DNA from: Desulfurispora thermophila DSM 16022
GTDB lineage: Bacteria; Bacillota; Desulfotomaculia; Desulfotomaculales; Desulfurisporaceae
Direction of reading: 5' to 3'
Length of the DNA: 64,000 nucleotides
Assembly: GCF_000376385.1 (NCBI RefSeq)
Contig: NZ_AQWN01000001.1
Span: forward strand, 104,762-168,761
A model generated the notes under the pieces. It was not told the DNA's origin. It saw nothing but the letters and a program-made list of their open reading frames with translations, and made no database searches. This document shows positions 55,998 to 64,000 of this stretch, in pieces (positions within the stretch are counted from its first letter, which is position 1; each line of letters begins with the position of its first letter). The translations under genes were made by a program, and so were the position numbers.

Positions 55998-57410
55998 ATG
56001 CGGGAGCTCTGGCGCAAGCTTGTGCGGCGGGTGAGCTGGCGGCCGGTGGCCAGCTATTTCTTTCTGGTGTTTATCTTTTTTATTGCGGCGCGGCTTTATG
56101 CGGTGTCGCCGGAAAACGTGCCCGGTGCCGTGCTTTTTTCGTTGCCCTTTGCTGTTGCGCTGGCCTGGGTCTATTACCGCAAGTTTCAACAGCCGCTGGA
56201 GCAAATCAATGCCATTACCCGGCAAATGGCCCAGGGCCAGCTGAATAAAGAGATCCGCATCCTGTCCAATGACGAGATTGCCGAACTGGCCCATAACATT
56301 AATGCACTGGCTGGCCGGCTCAGGGAAACCATTTCCGATATTACCGACGAGAAGAACCGCATGCAGGCCATCCTGAACAGTATGTCGGACGGGGTGATTG
56401 CCGTCTGCCGCGGGGGCCGGATTATCACGGTGAACCATGTGGTGGAGCAAATTTTGAATCAGCGCCAGGAGGATCTGGTGGGCAAAGACCTGGTGGGAGT
56501 TTTGCGCCACTATGATTTCGACCGGTTGTTGAAAATTGCTCTGCAGAGCCAGGAGGAAATCAGCGAAGAAATCCAGCTGCTGGTGCCCGAGGTGCGCATT
56601 TACCGGGTCACCTTCACTCCCTTGCTGGGCAGTGACCTGGGGGGCGACCGGGGCGGCGTGGTGGTGGTGCTGCGCGATGTCACCGAGCGGCGCCAGGTGG
56701 AGCAGATGCGCTCCGAATTTATTGCCAATGTATCCCATGAGCTGCGTACGCCGCTCACCTCCATCAGCGGTTTCCTGGAAACTCTATTGGATGGGGCGCT
56801 GGAAGACCGGGAACTGGCCCGGCATTTTCTGCAAATCATCAGTGATGAGACCAGGCGCATCACCCGCCTTTTGGACGATCTTTTCGCCCTTTCCAATATT
56901 GAGTACCGGCGGGTGACGCCGCGGCGGGATAATGTGCATCTGGATGATGTGGTGGAGCGGGTGCGGGAAATATTTTTGCCCCAAGCCCAGGAGAAAAATA
57001 TCCGCCTGGTGAATAATATGCAGCATGACCTGCCGCCGGTGGTAGGGGACAGCGACATGCTCACCCGGGTGTTGATTAACCTGGTGGACAATGCCATTAA
57101 ATATACCCCGGAGGGCGGTACTGTCAGTATCAAGGGGGGTCTGGCGGATGCCGGTGGTGTCTTTATCAGTGTCAGTGATACCGGCATTGGTATCCCTGCC
57201 GACAGCCTGCCGCGGGTCTTTGAGCGCCTGTACCGGGTGGACCGGGCCAGGGCACGGGGTAACGGATCGGGTTACGGTTTGGGACTGGCCATAGTCAAGC
57301 ATATTGTGGAACTCCACCGGGGCCGGATTGAAGTGCAGAGCACCCCGGGTGTGGGCAGTACGTTTACAGTATTTTTGCCTTTGCCGGAAGAGCAAAAACA
57401 ATTGCATTAG
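55998..57410 (+). CDS. PhoR/WalK-like sensor histidine kinase
   Basis: 470-aa membrane kinase. It has a short N-terminal cytoplasmic stretch, two helices (about 18-37 and 44-62) with almost no extracytoplasmic loop, a HAMP domain, a PAS domain (about 125-225), HisKA with FIANVSHELRTPLTSI, and HATPase_c with N box NLVDNAIKYTPEG, DTGIGIP and GYGLGLAIVKHIVELH. Closest in form to PhoR. phoU follows, as in phosphate-control systems, but no response regulator or Pst genes are in the window. The ATG at 55998 follows GGGGTGAT. A TTGACA at 55872 has no partner -10 at normal spacing. Confidence 0.88.
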   Translation: MRELWRKLVRRVSWRPVASYFFLVFIFFIAARLYAVSPENVPGAVLFSLPFAVALAWVYYRKFQQPLEQINAITRQMAQGQLNKEIRILSNDEIAELAHNINALAGRLRETISDITDEKNRMQAILNSMSDGVIAVCRGGRIITVNHVVEQILNQRQEDLVGKDLVGVLRHYDFDRLLKIALQSQEEISEEIQLLVPEVRIYRVTFTPLLGSDLGGDRGGVVVVLRDVTERRQVEQMRSEFIANVSHELRTPLTSISGFLETLLDGALEDRELARHFLQIISDETRRITRLLDDLFALSNIEYRRVTPRRDNVHLDDVVERVREIFLPQAQEKNIRLVNNMQHDLPPVVGDSDMLTRVLINLVDNAIKYTPEGGTVSIKGGLADAGGVFISVSDTGIGIPADSLPRVFERLYRVDRARARGNGSGYGLGLAIVKHIVELHRGRIEVQSTPGVGSTFTVFLPLPEEQKQLH

Positions 57411-57440
57411 ATCAAGCTATCGGGGAAGGTGGGCAGGGTC

Positions 57441-58097
57441 ATGGCCAGAAATGTGTTTGAGCAGTATTTGCGGGAACTGCGCAATGAGATTTTGCGCCTG
57501 GGCGGCCTGGTGGAGCAGGCCGTCTATCAGGCGGTGGAGGCTTTTCTCAAACAAGACGTTTCGCTGGCTGCCGATGTGATCATGGGGGACGAGCGAATTG
57601 ACCAGCTGTACCAGGAGATTGAGGACAGGTGTGTAAAATTAATTGCCACTCAGCAGCCCATCGCCCGGGACCTGCGAGTGGCCATCACGGGGATAAAAAT
57701 ATTGCTCAGCCTGGAAAGAATGGGGGATCACGCCGTGGACATCGCCCGGGCCACCATGTGCCTGTCCGGGCAACCTTTGAAACTATGTTCCATCCCTCGC
57801 ATACCCCGGATGGCAACCATTGTGCGCCATATGATTAAAGAAGGATTGGATGCCTATGTGCACCGCAGTGTGGATAAGGCCCGCGCCATGTGCGCGCTGG
57901 ATGATGATGTAGACTTTATCTTTTCCCATGTTTTCAAAGAGACCATGCAGTGTATGCAGGATGAGCCCGAACTGGTTATGCAGGGCAGTTATCTTTTGTA
58001 TGTGGTCAGGTATTTGGAGCGGATTGCCGACCATGCCACCAACATCGGGGAAGCGGTTATTTATCTGGAAACCGGTGAAAGAAGAGAACTCAATTAA
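57441..58097 (+). CDS. phoU: Phosphate-signalling protein PhoU
   Basis: 218-aa all-helical protein that couples the Pst transporter to PhoR. Two three-helix-bundle repeats are seen (residues 8-105 and 115-210) with the metal-binding patterns MGDERIDQLYQEIED and YLERIADHATNIGEAV. The ATG at 57441 follows GGAAGGTGGG. It is 30 nt after the PhoR-like kinase, supporting its role in phosphate sensing. Confidence 0.94.
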   Translation: MARNVFEQYLRELRNEILRLGGLVEQAVYQAVEAFLKQDVSLAADVIMGDERIDQLYQEIEDRCVKLIATQQPIARDLRVAITGIKILLSLERMGDHAVDIARATMCLSGQPLKLCSIPRIPRMATIVRHMIKEGLDAYVHRSVDKARAMCALDDDVDFIFSHVFKETMQCMQDEPELVMQGSYLLYVVRYLERIADHATNIGEAVIYLETGERRELN

Positions 58098-58105
58098 GCA
58101 AACAG

Positions 58106-58139
58106 AGCGCCCGCGCCCACCGGCCGGGCGGTTTAATTT
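58106..58139 (+). terminator. Intrinsic terminator after phoU
   Basis: CGCCCG (58106-58111) pairs with CGGGCG (58123-58128), followed by GTTTAATTTTT. Confidence 0.7.
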
Positions 58140-58214
58140 TTACCCCTTGCAATTGCCGCAATAAATAGTAAGATAATGTTTAACGCAGCTCTTGATCAAG
58201 AAAGGTGTCGGAAA

Positions 58215-59540
58215 TTGACAGCAGGGATTATCAGTCTGGGTTGTCCGAAAAATCAAGTGGATAGCGAAGTCATGCTGGGCCTGCTTAAAGCGGCCGGCTA
58301 TGATATTGTGCCGCCCGACCGGGCCAGAGTGCTGATTATCAACACCTGTGGATTTATCACACCGGCCAAGGAAGAGGCCATCGAGGTAATTATGGATGCG
58401 GTGCGGCGCAAGATGCAGGGGCAGATTGAACTGCTGGTGGTGGCCGGTTGTCTGGCACAGCGTTATCCGCAGCAGTTATATGATGAGATACCCGAGATTG
58501 ATTTGTTGTTGGGAACGGGGGAAATCCCCCGTCTGCCTCTCTGGCTGTCCCGCGTGCGCCAGGGGGAGAGAGTGCTGGCGGTCGGTTCGCCGCACTATGA
58601 TTATTCCCAGCAGTTGCCCCGGTTGCTGCCGGTGCCGGGCATCACTGCTTATTTGAAAATAGCCGAAGGCTGCAGCAATCGCTGTGCTTACTGTGCTATC
58701 CCGCTGATTCGGGGCCCGTTGCGCTCCCGCCCCCGGGATCTCCTGTTGCGGGAGGCGGAGCAATTGCTGGCCGGGGGAGTGAAAGAACTGGTTGTGGTGG
58801 CTCAGGATACCACGGCCTACGGCCGCGATTTGTACGGTCGGCCCATGCTGCCGCACCTTTTGGACCAGCTGGCCGGCCTGGGTTTTCCCTGGGTGCGCCT
58901 GATGTATTGTTATCCGGAAGGGATTACCCCGCAACTGGTCGAAGTACTGGCCAGACGTCCCAACATTTGCCGCTACCTGGATATTCCCCTGCAGCACGCT
59001 TCACCCGGATTGCTGCGGGCCATGCGCCGGCGGGGCGATATTGACGAGGTGCGGCAGCTGATTGCCGGGCTGCGCCGGGCCCTGCCCGGCCTGGTGCTGC
59101 GGACCACGTTCATGGTCGGCTTTCCAGGCGAGAGCGAGGCGGACTTTGAATGTCTGTTAGCATTCATGCAGGAAATAAAATTTGAACGGGCCGGTTTCTT
59201 CAAATATGTGGCCGAGGAAGGTACGGCCGCCGCTGTCCTGCCCGGGCAGGTGCCGGAGCAAGTCAAGGAGGAACGCTACCAGCAATGTATGACCCTGCAG
59301 CAGCAAATTTCCCACCAGTACAACCAGCAGCTGGTAGGGCGTGATCTGGAAGTACTGCTGGAGGAAAGGCTGGCCCGCCGGCGGGGCATCTACCGGGGGC
59401 GTACTCGCTCCGATGCGCCCGAGATAGACGGCCGGGTTTATGTGCGGGCGGCGGGGAAACCTTTGCGTGTGGGAGATCTGGTAACTGTGCGCATCAGGAG
59501 CACAACCGAGTATGATCTTAAGGGAGATTTGCTGTCATGA
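58215..59540 (+). CDS. rimO: Ribosomal protein S12 methylthiotransferase RimO
   Basis: Radical-SAM enzyme that adds a methylthio group to an aspartate of S12. The 441-aa protein has N-terminal UPF0004 cysteines in SLGCPKNQVDSE, INTCGFI and VAGCLAQRY, the radical-SAM motif CSNRCAYCAI, and a C-terminal TRAM domain (about 370-438). The TTG at 58215 follows AAAGGTG; an in-frame ATG at 58176 lacks a ribosome binding site. It overlaps pgsA by 4 nt. Confidence 0.95.
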   Translation: MTAGIISLGCPKNQVDSEVMLGLLKAAGYDIVPPDRARVLIINTCGFITPAKEEAIEVIMDAVRRKMQGQIELLVVAGCLAQRYPQQLYDEIPEIDLLLGTGEIPRLPLWLSRVRQGERVLAVGSPHYDYSQQLPRLLPVPGITAYLKIAEGCSNRCAYCAIPLIRGPLRSRPRDLLLREAEQLLAGGVKELVVVAQDTTAYGRDLYGRPMLPHLLDQLAGLGFPWVRLMYCYPEGITPQLVEVLARRPNICRYLDIPLQHASPGLLRAMRRRGDIDEVRQLIAGLRRALPGLVLRTTFMVGFPGESEADFECLLAFMQEIKFERAGFFKYVAEEGTAAAVLPGQVPEQVKEERYQQCMTLQQQISHQYNQQLVGRDLEVLLEERLARRRGIYRGRTRSDAPEIDGRVYVRAAGKPLRVGDLVTVRIRSTTEYDLKGDLLS

Positions 59541-60067
59541 ACTTGCCAAATCGCTTGACCATGTTGCGTATTATTCTGGTACCGGTATTTTTAGCGGTGG
59601 TTTCGTTAAAAATACCTTATGGCGACTATGTGGCTGCAGCCGTTTTCGTGCTGGCCGCCAGCACGGACGGACTGGACGGCTATATAGCGCGCAAATTCAA
59701 GCTCATTACCCGGCTGGGTAAGCTGATGGACCCGCTGGCGGACAAGTTGCTTGTTTCGGCAGCGCTGATCGCCCTGGTGGAATTGCACCGCCTGCCGGCC
59801 TGGGTGGCCGTGGTGATCATCGGCCGGGAGTTTGCCGTTACCGGGCTGCGGGCTCTGGCCGCGGCGGACGGTACGGTCATTGCCGCTGGCAAGCTGGGCA
59901 AGATCAAGACAGTTACCCAGATTGTGGCCATTGTCGCTTTGTTTATTAAAGATTTGCCGCTGTGGTTGGGTCAATTCTCCATTGGCCTGGCGGTGTTTTT
60001 TACTATCTGGTCGGGACTGGATTATTTCAGCCATGCCTGGCCGGCAATCAAGAAGGGTGGTTACTAG
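59537..60067 (+). CDS. pgsA: CDP-diacylglycerol-glycerol-3-phosphate 3-phosphatidyltransferase
   Basis: Membrane enzyme that makes phosphatidylglycerol phosphate. The 176-aa protein has about six helices and the CDP-alcohol phosphotransferase motif DGLDGYIARKF continuing TRLGKLMDPLADK. It uses the CDP-diacylglycerol made by CdsA. The rimO-pgsA order is common in Firmicutes. Confidence 0.96.
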   Translation: MNLPNRLTMLRIILVPVFLAVVSLKIPYGDYVAAAVFVLAASTDGLDGYIARKFKLITRLGKLMDPLADKLLVSAALIALVELHRLPAWVAVVIIGREFAVTGLRALAAADGTVIAAGKLGKIKTVTQIVAIVALFIKDLPLWLGQFSIGLAVFFTIWSGLDYFSHAWPAIKKGGY

Positions 60068-60073
60068 TCTAAA

Positions 60074-60628
60074 GTGCCCATGAACTGGCAATGGAAGGGC
60101 CTGCGCATGCACATAGTTTTGCTCAGCGCGGTGTTGGGGTTCCTTTTGCTCTGGGGTGGTAGACTTTCTTACTGGCGACTGGGCTATGAGAAGCCGCTCA
60201 CAAAGGTGCTGGAGCAGCGGCAGGATATTGTCCGTTATGCTTTGCAGCAGCAGCGCAACCAGCTGGTGGTGGAGGTCTTGCCCCGGCGGTTATATGACCT
60301 GCCGCGTTTTTACAACAGTCTCCAGCGGGACATTCAAAAGACGGTGGGAGAAAAACCTTTTCGTTTGATGTTGCAGGACAGGCGTGACGCTGTACTGCAG
60401 GAGCTCTGGCCGGCGGCCAGGTTGGCCATGGGGGAGGCCGTGCAGCGGGGCAATTATGTGGAAATGGCTGATTTGATTCAGCGGCAGGCCGCAGCCCGAG
60501 GTGCCAGGGCCGTATTGTTTATTGACGACCAGCGCCTGTATCTGCAGATGTACCATCAGGATGCATATCTGTATGATATAGTGCCTCGTTTAAATCAGGT
60601 AAAGCAGGGGGCCGCGCCGCCAGGGTAG
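60074..60628 (+). CDS. Hypothetical membrane-anchored protein
   Basis: 184-aa protein with an N-terminal hydrophobic helix (about 14-32, HIVLLSAVLGFLLLWGG) and an extracellular or periplasm-facing remainder rich in Arg, Gln and Leu (LQDRRDAVLQELWPAARLAM). I do not recognise the family. It begins 6 nt after pgsA, so it is probably cotranscribed. Neither the GTG at 60074 nor the ATG at 60080 has a good ribosome binding site, so it may rely on coupling. Confidence 0.65.
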   Translation: MPMNWQWKGLRMHIVLLSAVLGFLLLWGGRLSYWRLGYEKPLTKVLEQRQDIVRYALQQQRNQLVVEVLPRRLYDLPRFYNSLQRDIQKTVGEKPFRLMLQDRRDAVLQELWPAARLAMGEAVQRGNYVEMADLIQRQAAARGARAVLFIDDQRLYLQMYHQDAYLYDIVPRLNQVKQGAAPPG

Positions 60629-60660
60629 CAATAATTGTCACCCTGGCGACAATTATTTTG
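60620..60660 (+). terminator. Terminator with a mutually exclusive alternative hairpin
   Basis: AATAATTGTC (60630-60639) pairs with GACAATTATT (60648-60657), followed by TTG, giving a moderate terminator. CCAGGGT (60620-60626) can instead pair with ACCCTGG (60640-60646), which lies in the first hairpin's loop, so the two cannot form together. Confidence 0.55.
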
Positions 60661-60762
60661 TCGGGAATTTGCTAAGCACAACCCTTACCGCTGGTTTATT
60701 ATGGAGTTAAACATTTGACGGAATGTTTAAAATAGTTGAACCGGTGGAAAGGAGTTATGTAT

Positions 60763-62811
60763 ATGTTCAAATTGCTGGTGTTCACGCTCCTGCTGGCTGC
60801 CGCGCTGTTTTTTTTCGGCCGGGCTGTGCAGGAAAAGTTGCGGCTTTTGAGACTGGGGCGCCCCGTACAGTATAACCAGCACGGGCAGCGCTTGCGGGAT
60901 TTTCTTGTCTACGTGCTGGGGCAAAGAAAGCTTCTGCAAGAAAGGTTCGGTGTAGTGCATGTAGTTATTTTCTGGGGCTTTATCATTATTTCCCTGGGCA
61001 CGCTGCAGTTTGTGGGGGAGGGGCTTTATGCATACTGGCGCCTGCCGGGGCTGGGGCAATGGCCTTGGTTTTATTTTGCCCTCAACCTGGCCAGCCTGGC
61101 TGTGCTGGTGGCTCTGGCGGCTGCCGCCTGGCGGCGCTATGTGATCCGGCCGGCCCGTTTGACCCAGAATCGCGATGCGGCAATTATTTTGCTGTGCATT
61201 GCCGGACTGATTATCACCGAATTGCTGGCCAGCGGCAGCCGTCTTTTGTCAGAACCTGAACCGCGCTTTAGTAAGGCTTTTGTCTATCAGGCTGTAGCCG
61301 CCGTGCTTCAGGCAGGTGGGCTTAAGTCCTGGGCGGCTCAAATGGCGGAAATGTACTGGTGGTTGCATGTGCTCATCCTGCTCAGTTTTCTGGCCTATAT
61401 CCCCAGATCCAAACACCTGCACATGCTGGCTGCGCCGCTGAATGTGTATTTGCGCACTCCCGGCCCCCGGGGCGGGCAGTTGGCCTTGCTGAACCTGGAG
61501 GATGAGCAGATCGAGCGCTTTGGTGCAGGGCAGATTACCGATTACACCCGCAAACAGCTTCTGGATCTGTTTGCCTGTGCCGAATGCGGTCGCTGTCAGG
61601 ATAACTGTCCGGCCTATTTGAGTGGCAAACCTCTTTCGCCCAAACAGTTGATTAATAATCTCAAGCATCACCTGCTGGAACAGGGGCCCCGGCTGCTGGC
61701 TGCCCAAAACGGCTCCGGGCAGGGAGAGGTGGCCCGGGAACAGGACGAGGCGGCAGAGGTGGCGGAATTTTTACTGGAAAAAACAGTCACACCGGACGAG
61801 GTCTGGTCCTGTACCACCTGTTTTGCCTGTCAGCAGGCCTGTCCCGTGGGCAATGAGCACATACCCAAGATTATTGACCTGCGTCGTTACCTGGTGATGG
61901 ATGAAGGAACCATGCCCCAGGAAGCTGTGCTGGCCAGCCGCAATGTGGAAAAGAATGGCAATCCGTGGGGGGTGGGCTGGAACAAGCGGGCTGATTGGGC
62001 GACAGACCTCGACCTGCCTACGGTGGGTGAAGCGGAGCATGTGGACTGGCTTTACTGGGTGGGATGTGCCGGTGCCTTTGACCTGCGCAGCCAGAAAGTG
62101 GCGAGAGCAGTGGTGCAGGTGCTGCAGGCCGCGGGCCTGAAGGTGGCCATCCTGGGGGCCGAGGAAAAATGCTGTGGAGACAGCATCCGTCGCCTGGGCA
62201 ATGAGTACCTGTACCAGTCTCTGGCGCAGGAAAACATCGAAGTGCTGCAGGGGTACGGAGTGAAGAATATTGTTACCCATTGCCCGCATTGTTTAAACAC
62301 GTTGAAAAACGAATATCCGCAACTGGGCGGCGATTTTCATGTGCTGCACCATACCCAGCTTATCGCCGCGCTGATTGAGGAAGGAAGGCTCAGGTTCAGA
62401 CCTGAATCAACGCCGGTGCGGCTGGCTTATCATGATTCCTGCTACTTGGGCCGCTATAATGGGGAATTCGCCGCGCCCCGCCGGGTGCTGGAGCAGATTC
62501 CGGGCCTGGAGTTGTTGGAAGCCGGGCGTAATAAGGCGTTCAGCTTCTGCTGCGGTGCCGGGGGCGGGCGCATGTGGCTGGAGGAGCGGCAGGGAGAGCG
62601 GATTAATCAAATGCGTACCGGCCAGCTTCTGGAAACCAACCCGGATGTGCTGGGAGTGAACTGCCCGTTCTGTTTGACCATGCTGGAAGACGGTTTGAAG
62701 ATGCGCGAGATTGAACACATTGCAGTGCTGGATGTAGCCGAACTGGTGGCCAGGGCTATAGATATACCTGTCGCCCGGCCGGAGGAAGAGGATGAGGAGA
62801 TTGTGGCCTGA
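60763..62811 (+). CDS. Membrane Fe-S oxidoreductase of the ETF:menaquinone oxidoreductase/HdrD type
   Basis: 682-aa fusion: an N-terminal cytochrome-b-like membrane part (helices at about 3-22, 70-90, 105-125, 140-160, 195-215), a ferredoxin-like module (CAECGRCQDNCP and CTTCFACQQACP), and two CCG domains (EKCCGDSIRR, THCPHCLNTL, FSFCCGAGGGRMW and VNCPFCLTML). This is the architecture of the DUF224 proteins that pass electrons between EtfAB and menaquinone in syntrophic and sulfate-reducing Firmicutes. The ATG at 60763 is 8 nt after AAGGAG. No etfAB gene is in the window; the partner is therefore elsewhere. Confidence 0.85.
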   Translation: MFKLLVFTLLLAAALFFFGRAVQEKLRLLRLGRPVQYNQHGQRLRDFLVYVLGQRKLLQERFGVVHVVIFWGFIIISLGTLQFVGEGLYAYWRLPGLGQWPWFYFALNLASLAVLVALAAAAWRRYVIRPARLTQNRDAAIILLCIAGLIITELLASGSRLLSEPEPRFSKAFVYQAVAAVLQAGGLKSWAAQMAEMYWWLHVLILLSFLAYIPRSKHLHMLAAPLNVYLRTPGPRGGQLALLNLEDEQIERFGAGQITDYTRKQLLDLFACAECGRCQDNCPAYLSGKPLSPKQLINNLKHHLLEQGPRLLAAQNGSGQGEVAREQDEAAEVAEFLLEKTVTPDEVWSCTTCFACQQACPVGNEHIPKIIDLRRYLVMDEGTMPQEAVLASRNVEKNGNPWGVGWNKRADWATDLDLPTVGEAEHVDWLYWVGCAGAFDLRSQKVARAVVQVLQAAGLKVAILGAEEKCCGDSIRRLGNEYLYQSLAQENIEVLQGYGVKNIVTHCPHCLNTLKNEYPQLGGDFHVLHHTQLIAALIEEGRLRFRPESTPVRLAYHDSCYLGRYNGEFAAPRRVLEQIPGLELLEAGRNKAFSFCCGAGGGRMWLEERQGERINQMRTGQLLETNPDVLGVNCPFCLTMLEDGLKMREIEHIAVLDVAELVARAIDIPVARPEEEDEEIVA

Positions 62812-62831
62812 AAAATGTTGTGCAGGTGTTT

Positions 62832-62857
62832 GCCGGGAGGTTGTCCCGGCTTTTTTT
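62832..62857 (+). terminator. Intrinsic terminator after the membrane Fe-S gene
   Basis: GCCGGGA (62832-62838) pairs with TCCCGGC (62844-62850), followed by seven T. The last T residues overlap the stop codon of the convergent gene. Confidence 0.9.
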
Positions 62858-63887
62858 ATGATAGTTGTTGCTGGCAGGCCTGATAATATTTGCGCAGCAG
62901 TCCTTCCTGTACCACCTGCTTTAAACGCGCCGCTTGCTGGTCGTTGTGCGTCAAATTTTCCAGGGCCAGGAGAAGGCGGCGGTTGCGTTTTTCCAGCCGG
63001 GCGACCTCTATTTCTACAGGCATTTCACCGCGGGAAGAGTGGCAACCCTTGTGAGCCAGGACCATATTCCAGATTTCTTCCGTACAGAGGTACCTCCAGG
63101 GCAGGACGTGGGCCAGGCCGGGTTTTTCCTCAACTGTCTGGCCGCAGAAGAAACAACTGCGGGACGGGTTTTCCAGTTCCAGGTAGCGCAGCAGGTGTTT
63201 GCCGGCATTTTCCGGTTCAGCACCCTGGTAGCTCAGGACGGTTTTGCGCAGCAGACGGGGGGCCAGGTTGTACTTTTCCAGAATGGCCGCCCAGCGCCAG
63301 TGACAGGCGGCCAGACAGACATTCATATTTTCCTGCAGGGCCAGCAAATTGAGCAGGGGCATGTTGATCACTTCTTCCTGCTCGGGTAGGGTGTAAAAAA
63401 TTGGTGCCAGTTGTGGCGCGATGTGGTTTTGTAAAAAACGACACACTTCGTCCTGGCATTTCAGGTAAAGGGCCAGGAATTTTTCCTGCAGTCCGGCCTG
63501 GTGGTACATGGCTGGCGCGTGGCCGCTTTGCTGGTAGCGCTTGGCCAGTTGTTCGATGGTCTGGATGATGCTGCGCAGCGGGGCGGTGGGGCTGCCCTGC
63601 CGCAAATTGAAAAATACGGTTGAATTCCAATAATACTTGATCACATTTTGGGCCAGGGAGGTAATGGGGATTGCTATATCGCTGCGGCCGGGTATGCCGG
63701 CGGTACGTCCTGCCTGTTCCAGAATGGCCAGCATCCACACCGGCGTGATGGTGCTGTTGGCAGGGCAGCTGTTTAACTGGGCCAGCCACATGTCAATGAA
63801 TTCCCTTTTGTACTGTTGCTGGGAAGTGGACTTTTTGATTATTTCCAGCCACTTGCTGAAGAAATCCTGTTTGGCCACCATGGGCAT
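62856..63887 (-). CDS. HNH-endonuclease-like protein
   Basis: 343-aa protein with a long helical N-terminal region (about 1-235) and a C-terminal HNH-like nuclease core: CFFCGQ, LAHVLPWRYL and WNMVLAHKGCHSSRGEMP (about 245-295). The pattern matches the zinc and catalytic residues of HNH enzymes, but the usual final Asn is replaced (GCHSSRG instead of CNSSKG), so activity is uncertain. The ATG at 63887 follows GGGAGG. It is convergent with the Fe-S gene and has no obvious partner. A stand-alone defence or repair nuclease is possible but unproven. Confidence 0.7.
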   Translation of the reverse strand: MPMVAKQDFFSKWLEIIKKSTSQQQYKREFIDMWLAQLNSCPANSTITPVWMLAILEQAGRTAGIPGRSDIAIPITSLAQNVIKYYWNSTVFFNLRQGSPTAPLRSIIQTIEQLAKRYQQSGHAPAMYHQAGLQEKFLALYLKCQDEVCRFLQNHIAPQLAPIFYTLPEQEEVINMPLLNLLALQENMNVCLAACHWRWAAILEKYNLAPRLLRKTVLSYQGAEPENAGKHLLRYLELENPSRSCFFCGQTVEEKPGLAHVLPWRYLCTEEIWNMVLAHKGCHSSRGEMPVEIEVARLEKRNRRLLLALENLTHNDQQAARLKQVVQEGLLRKYYQACQQQLS

Positions 63888-64000
63888 GACTAACCTCCCG
63901 GCGCAAATTGTCTATTGGCGAAATATTCTTGCTTGTTAGTAACTAGTTCTTGCCCTGTAGCAATTTTCCTGCAGTAAACTGCCTGCCGGTGTGCTATAAT

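Overview
The window is a contiguous piece of a Firmicutes (class Clostridia) chromosome. It most resembles the Desulfotomaculum/Pelotomaculum group of anaerobic, spore-forming Peptococcaceae. The evidence is the Gram-positive gene order (dprA-topA-trmFO-xerC-hslVU-codY, rpsB-tsf-pyrH-frr-uppS-cdsA-dxr-rseP-ispG-proS, rimP-nusA-rnpM-ylxQ-infB-rbfA-nrnA-truB-ribF-rpsO-pnp), a CodY regulator, a CIRCE operator, a YtvI-like sporulation membrane protein, many low-potential Fe-S proteins, and a membrane Fe-S protein of the ETF:menaquinone oxidoreductase type. The DNA is moderately GC-rich, and TTG and GTG starts with strong AGGAGG-like ribosome binding sites are common. No rRNA, tRNA, CRISPR, prophage or insertion sequence was seen.

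1-8.3 kb: two paralogous YeiH-type putative sulfate exporters (one cut by the window edge) flank a NarL-type two-component system and a PAS-only membrane sensor with no output domain. A 49-codon membrane miniprotein follows the second transporter, and proA comes next. The intergenic DNA upstream of the kinase holds a perfect 36-bp palindrome and half-sites repeating every 23 bp.

8.3-12.9 kb: a minus-strand operon encodes a GH130 glycoside phosphorylase, a sugar-1-phosphate nucleotidyltransferase, a GT4 glycosyltransferase and an (alpha/alpha)6-barrel-like protein. Its near-consensus sigma-A promoter carries a CIRCE (HrcA) operator, so a heat-shock-controlled mannoside operon is predicted. This is one of the two most interesting observations.

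12.9-17.5 kb: a Crp/Fnr regulator diverges from a two-cluster ferredoxin gene around a 16-bp palindrome, followed by a CHASE4-HAMP-GGDEF-HD-GYP c-di-GMP protein and a flavodoxin-like reductase.

17.5-21.6 kb: a complete ECF transporter (TrpP-like S component, two ATPases, T component). Its leader has a consensus promoter, a 5' palindrome, ten NAG triplets at 5-6 nt spacing and an intrinsic terminator, which is the layout of a TRAP (trp RNA-binding attenuation protein) target. This is the other leading observation.

22-43 kb: housekeeping genes for DNA processing, topoisomerase I, tRNA modification, chromosome dimer resolution, the HslUV protease and CodY, then translation (rpsB, tsf, frr, proS), lipid and isoprenoid synthesis (uppS, cdsA, dxr, ispG) and RseP. 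A small ferredoxin sits inside the isoprenoid block, and dxr has no ATG, GTG or TTG start where it is expected (an ATT is the best candidate). polC, which follows proS in many Firmicutes, is not here; a diglucosyl-diacylglycerol-type glycosyltransferase and an MgtC-like protein follow instead.

44-56 kb: the rimP-nusA-infB-truB-ribF operon with its own promoter, two uncharacterised small genes, then rpsO (with a structured leader) and pnp. 56-64 kb: a PhoR-like kinase with phoU, rimO-pgsA, an unknown membrane-anchored protein, the membrane Fe-S oxidoreductase, and a convergent HNH-motif protein.
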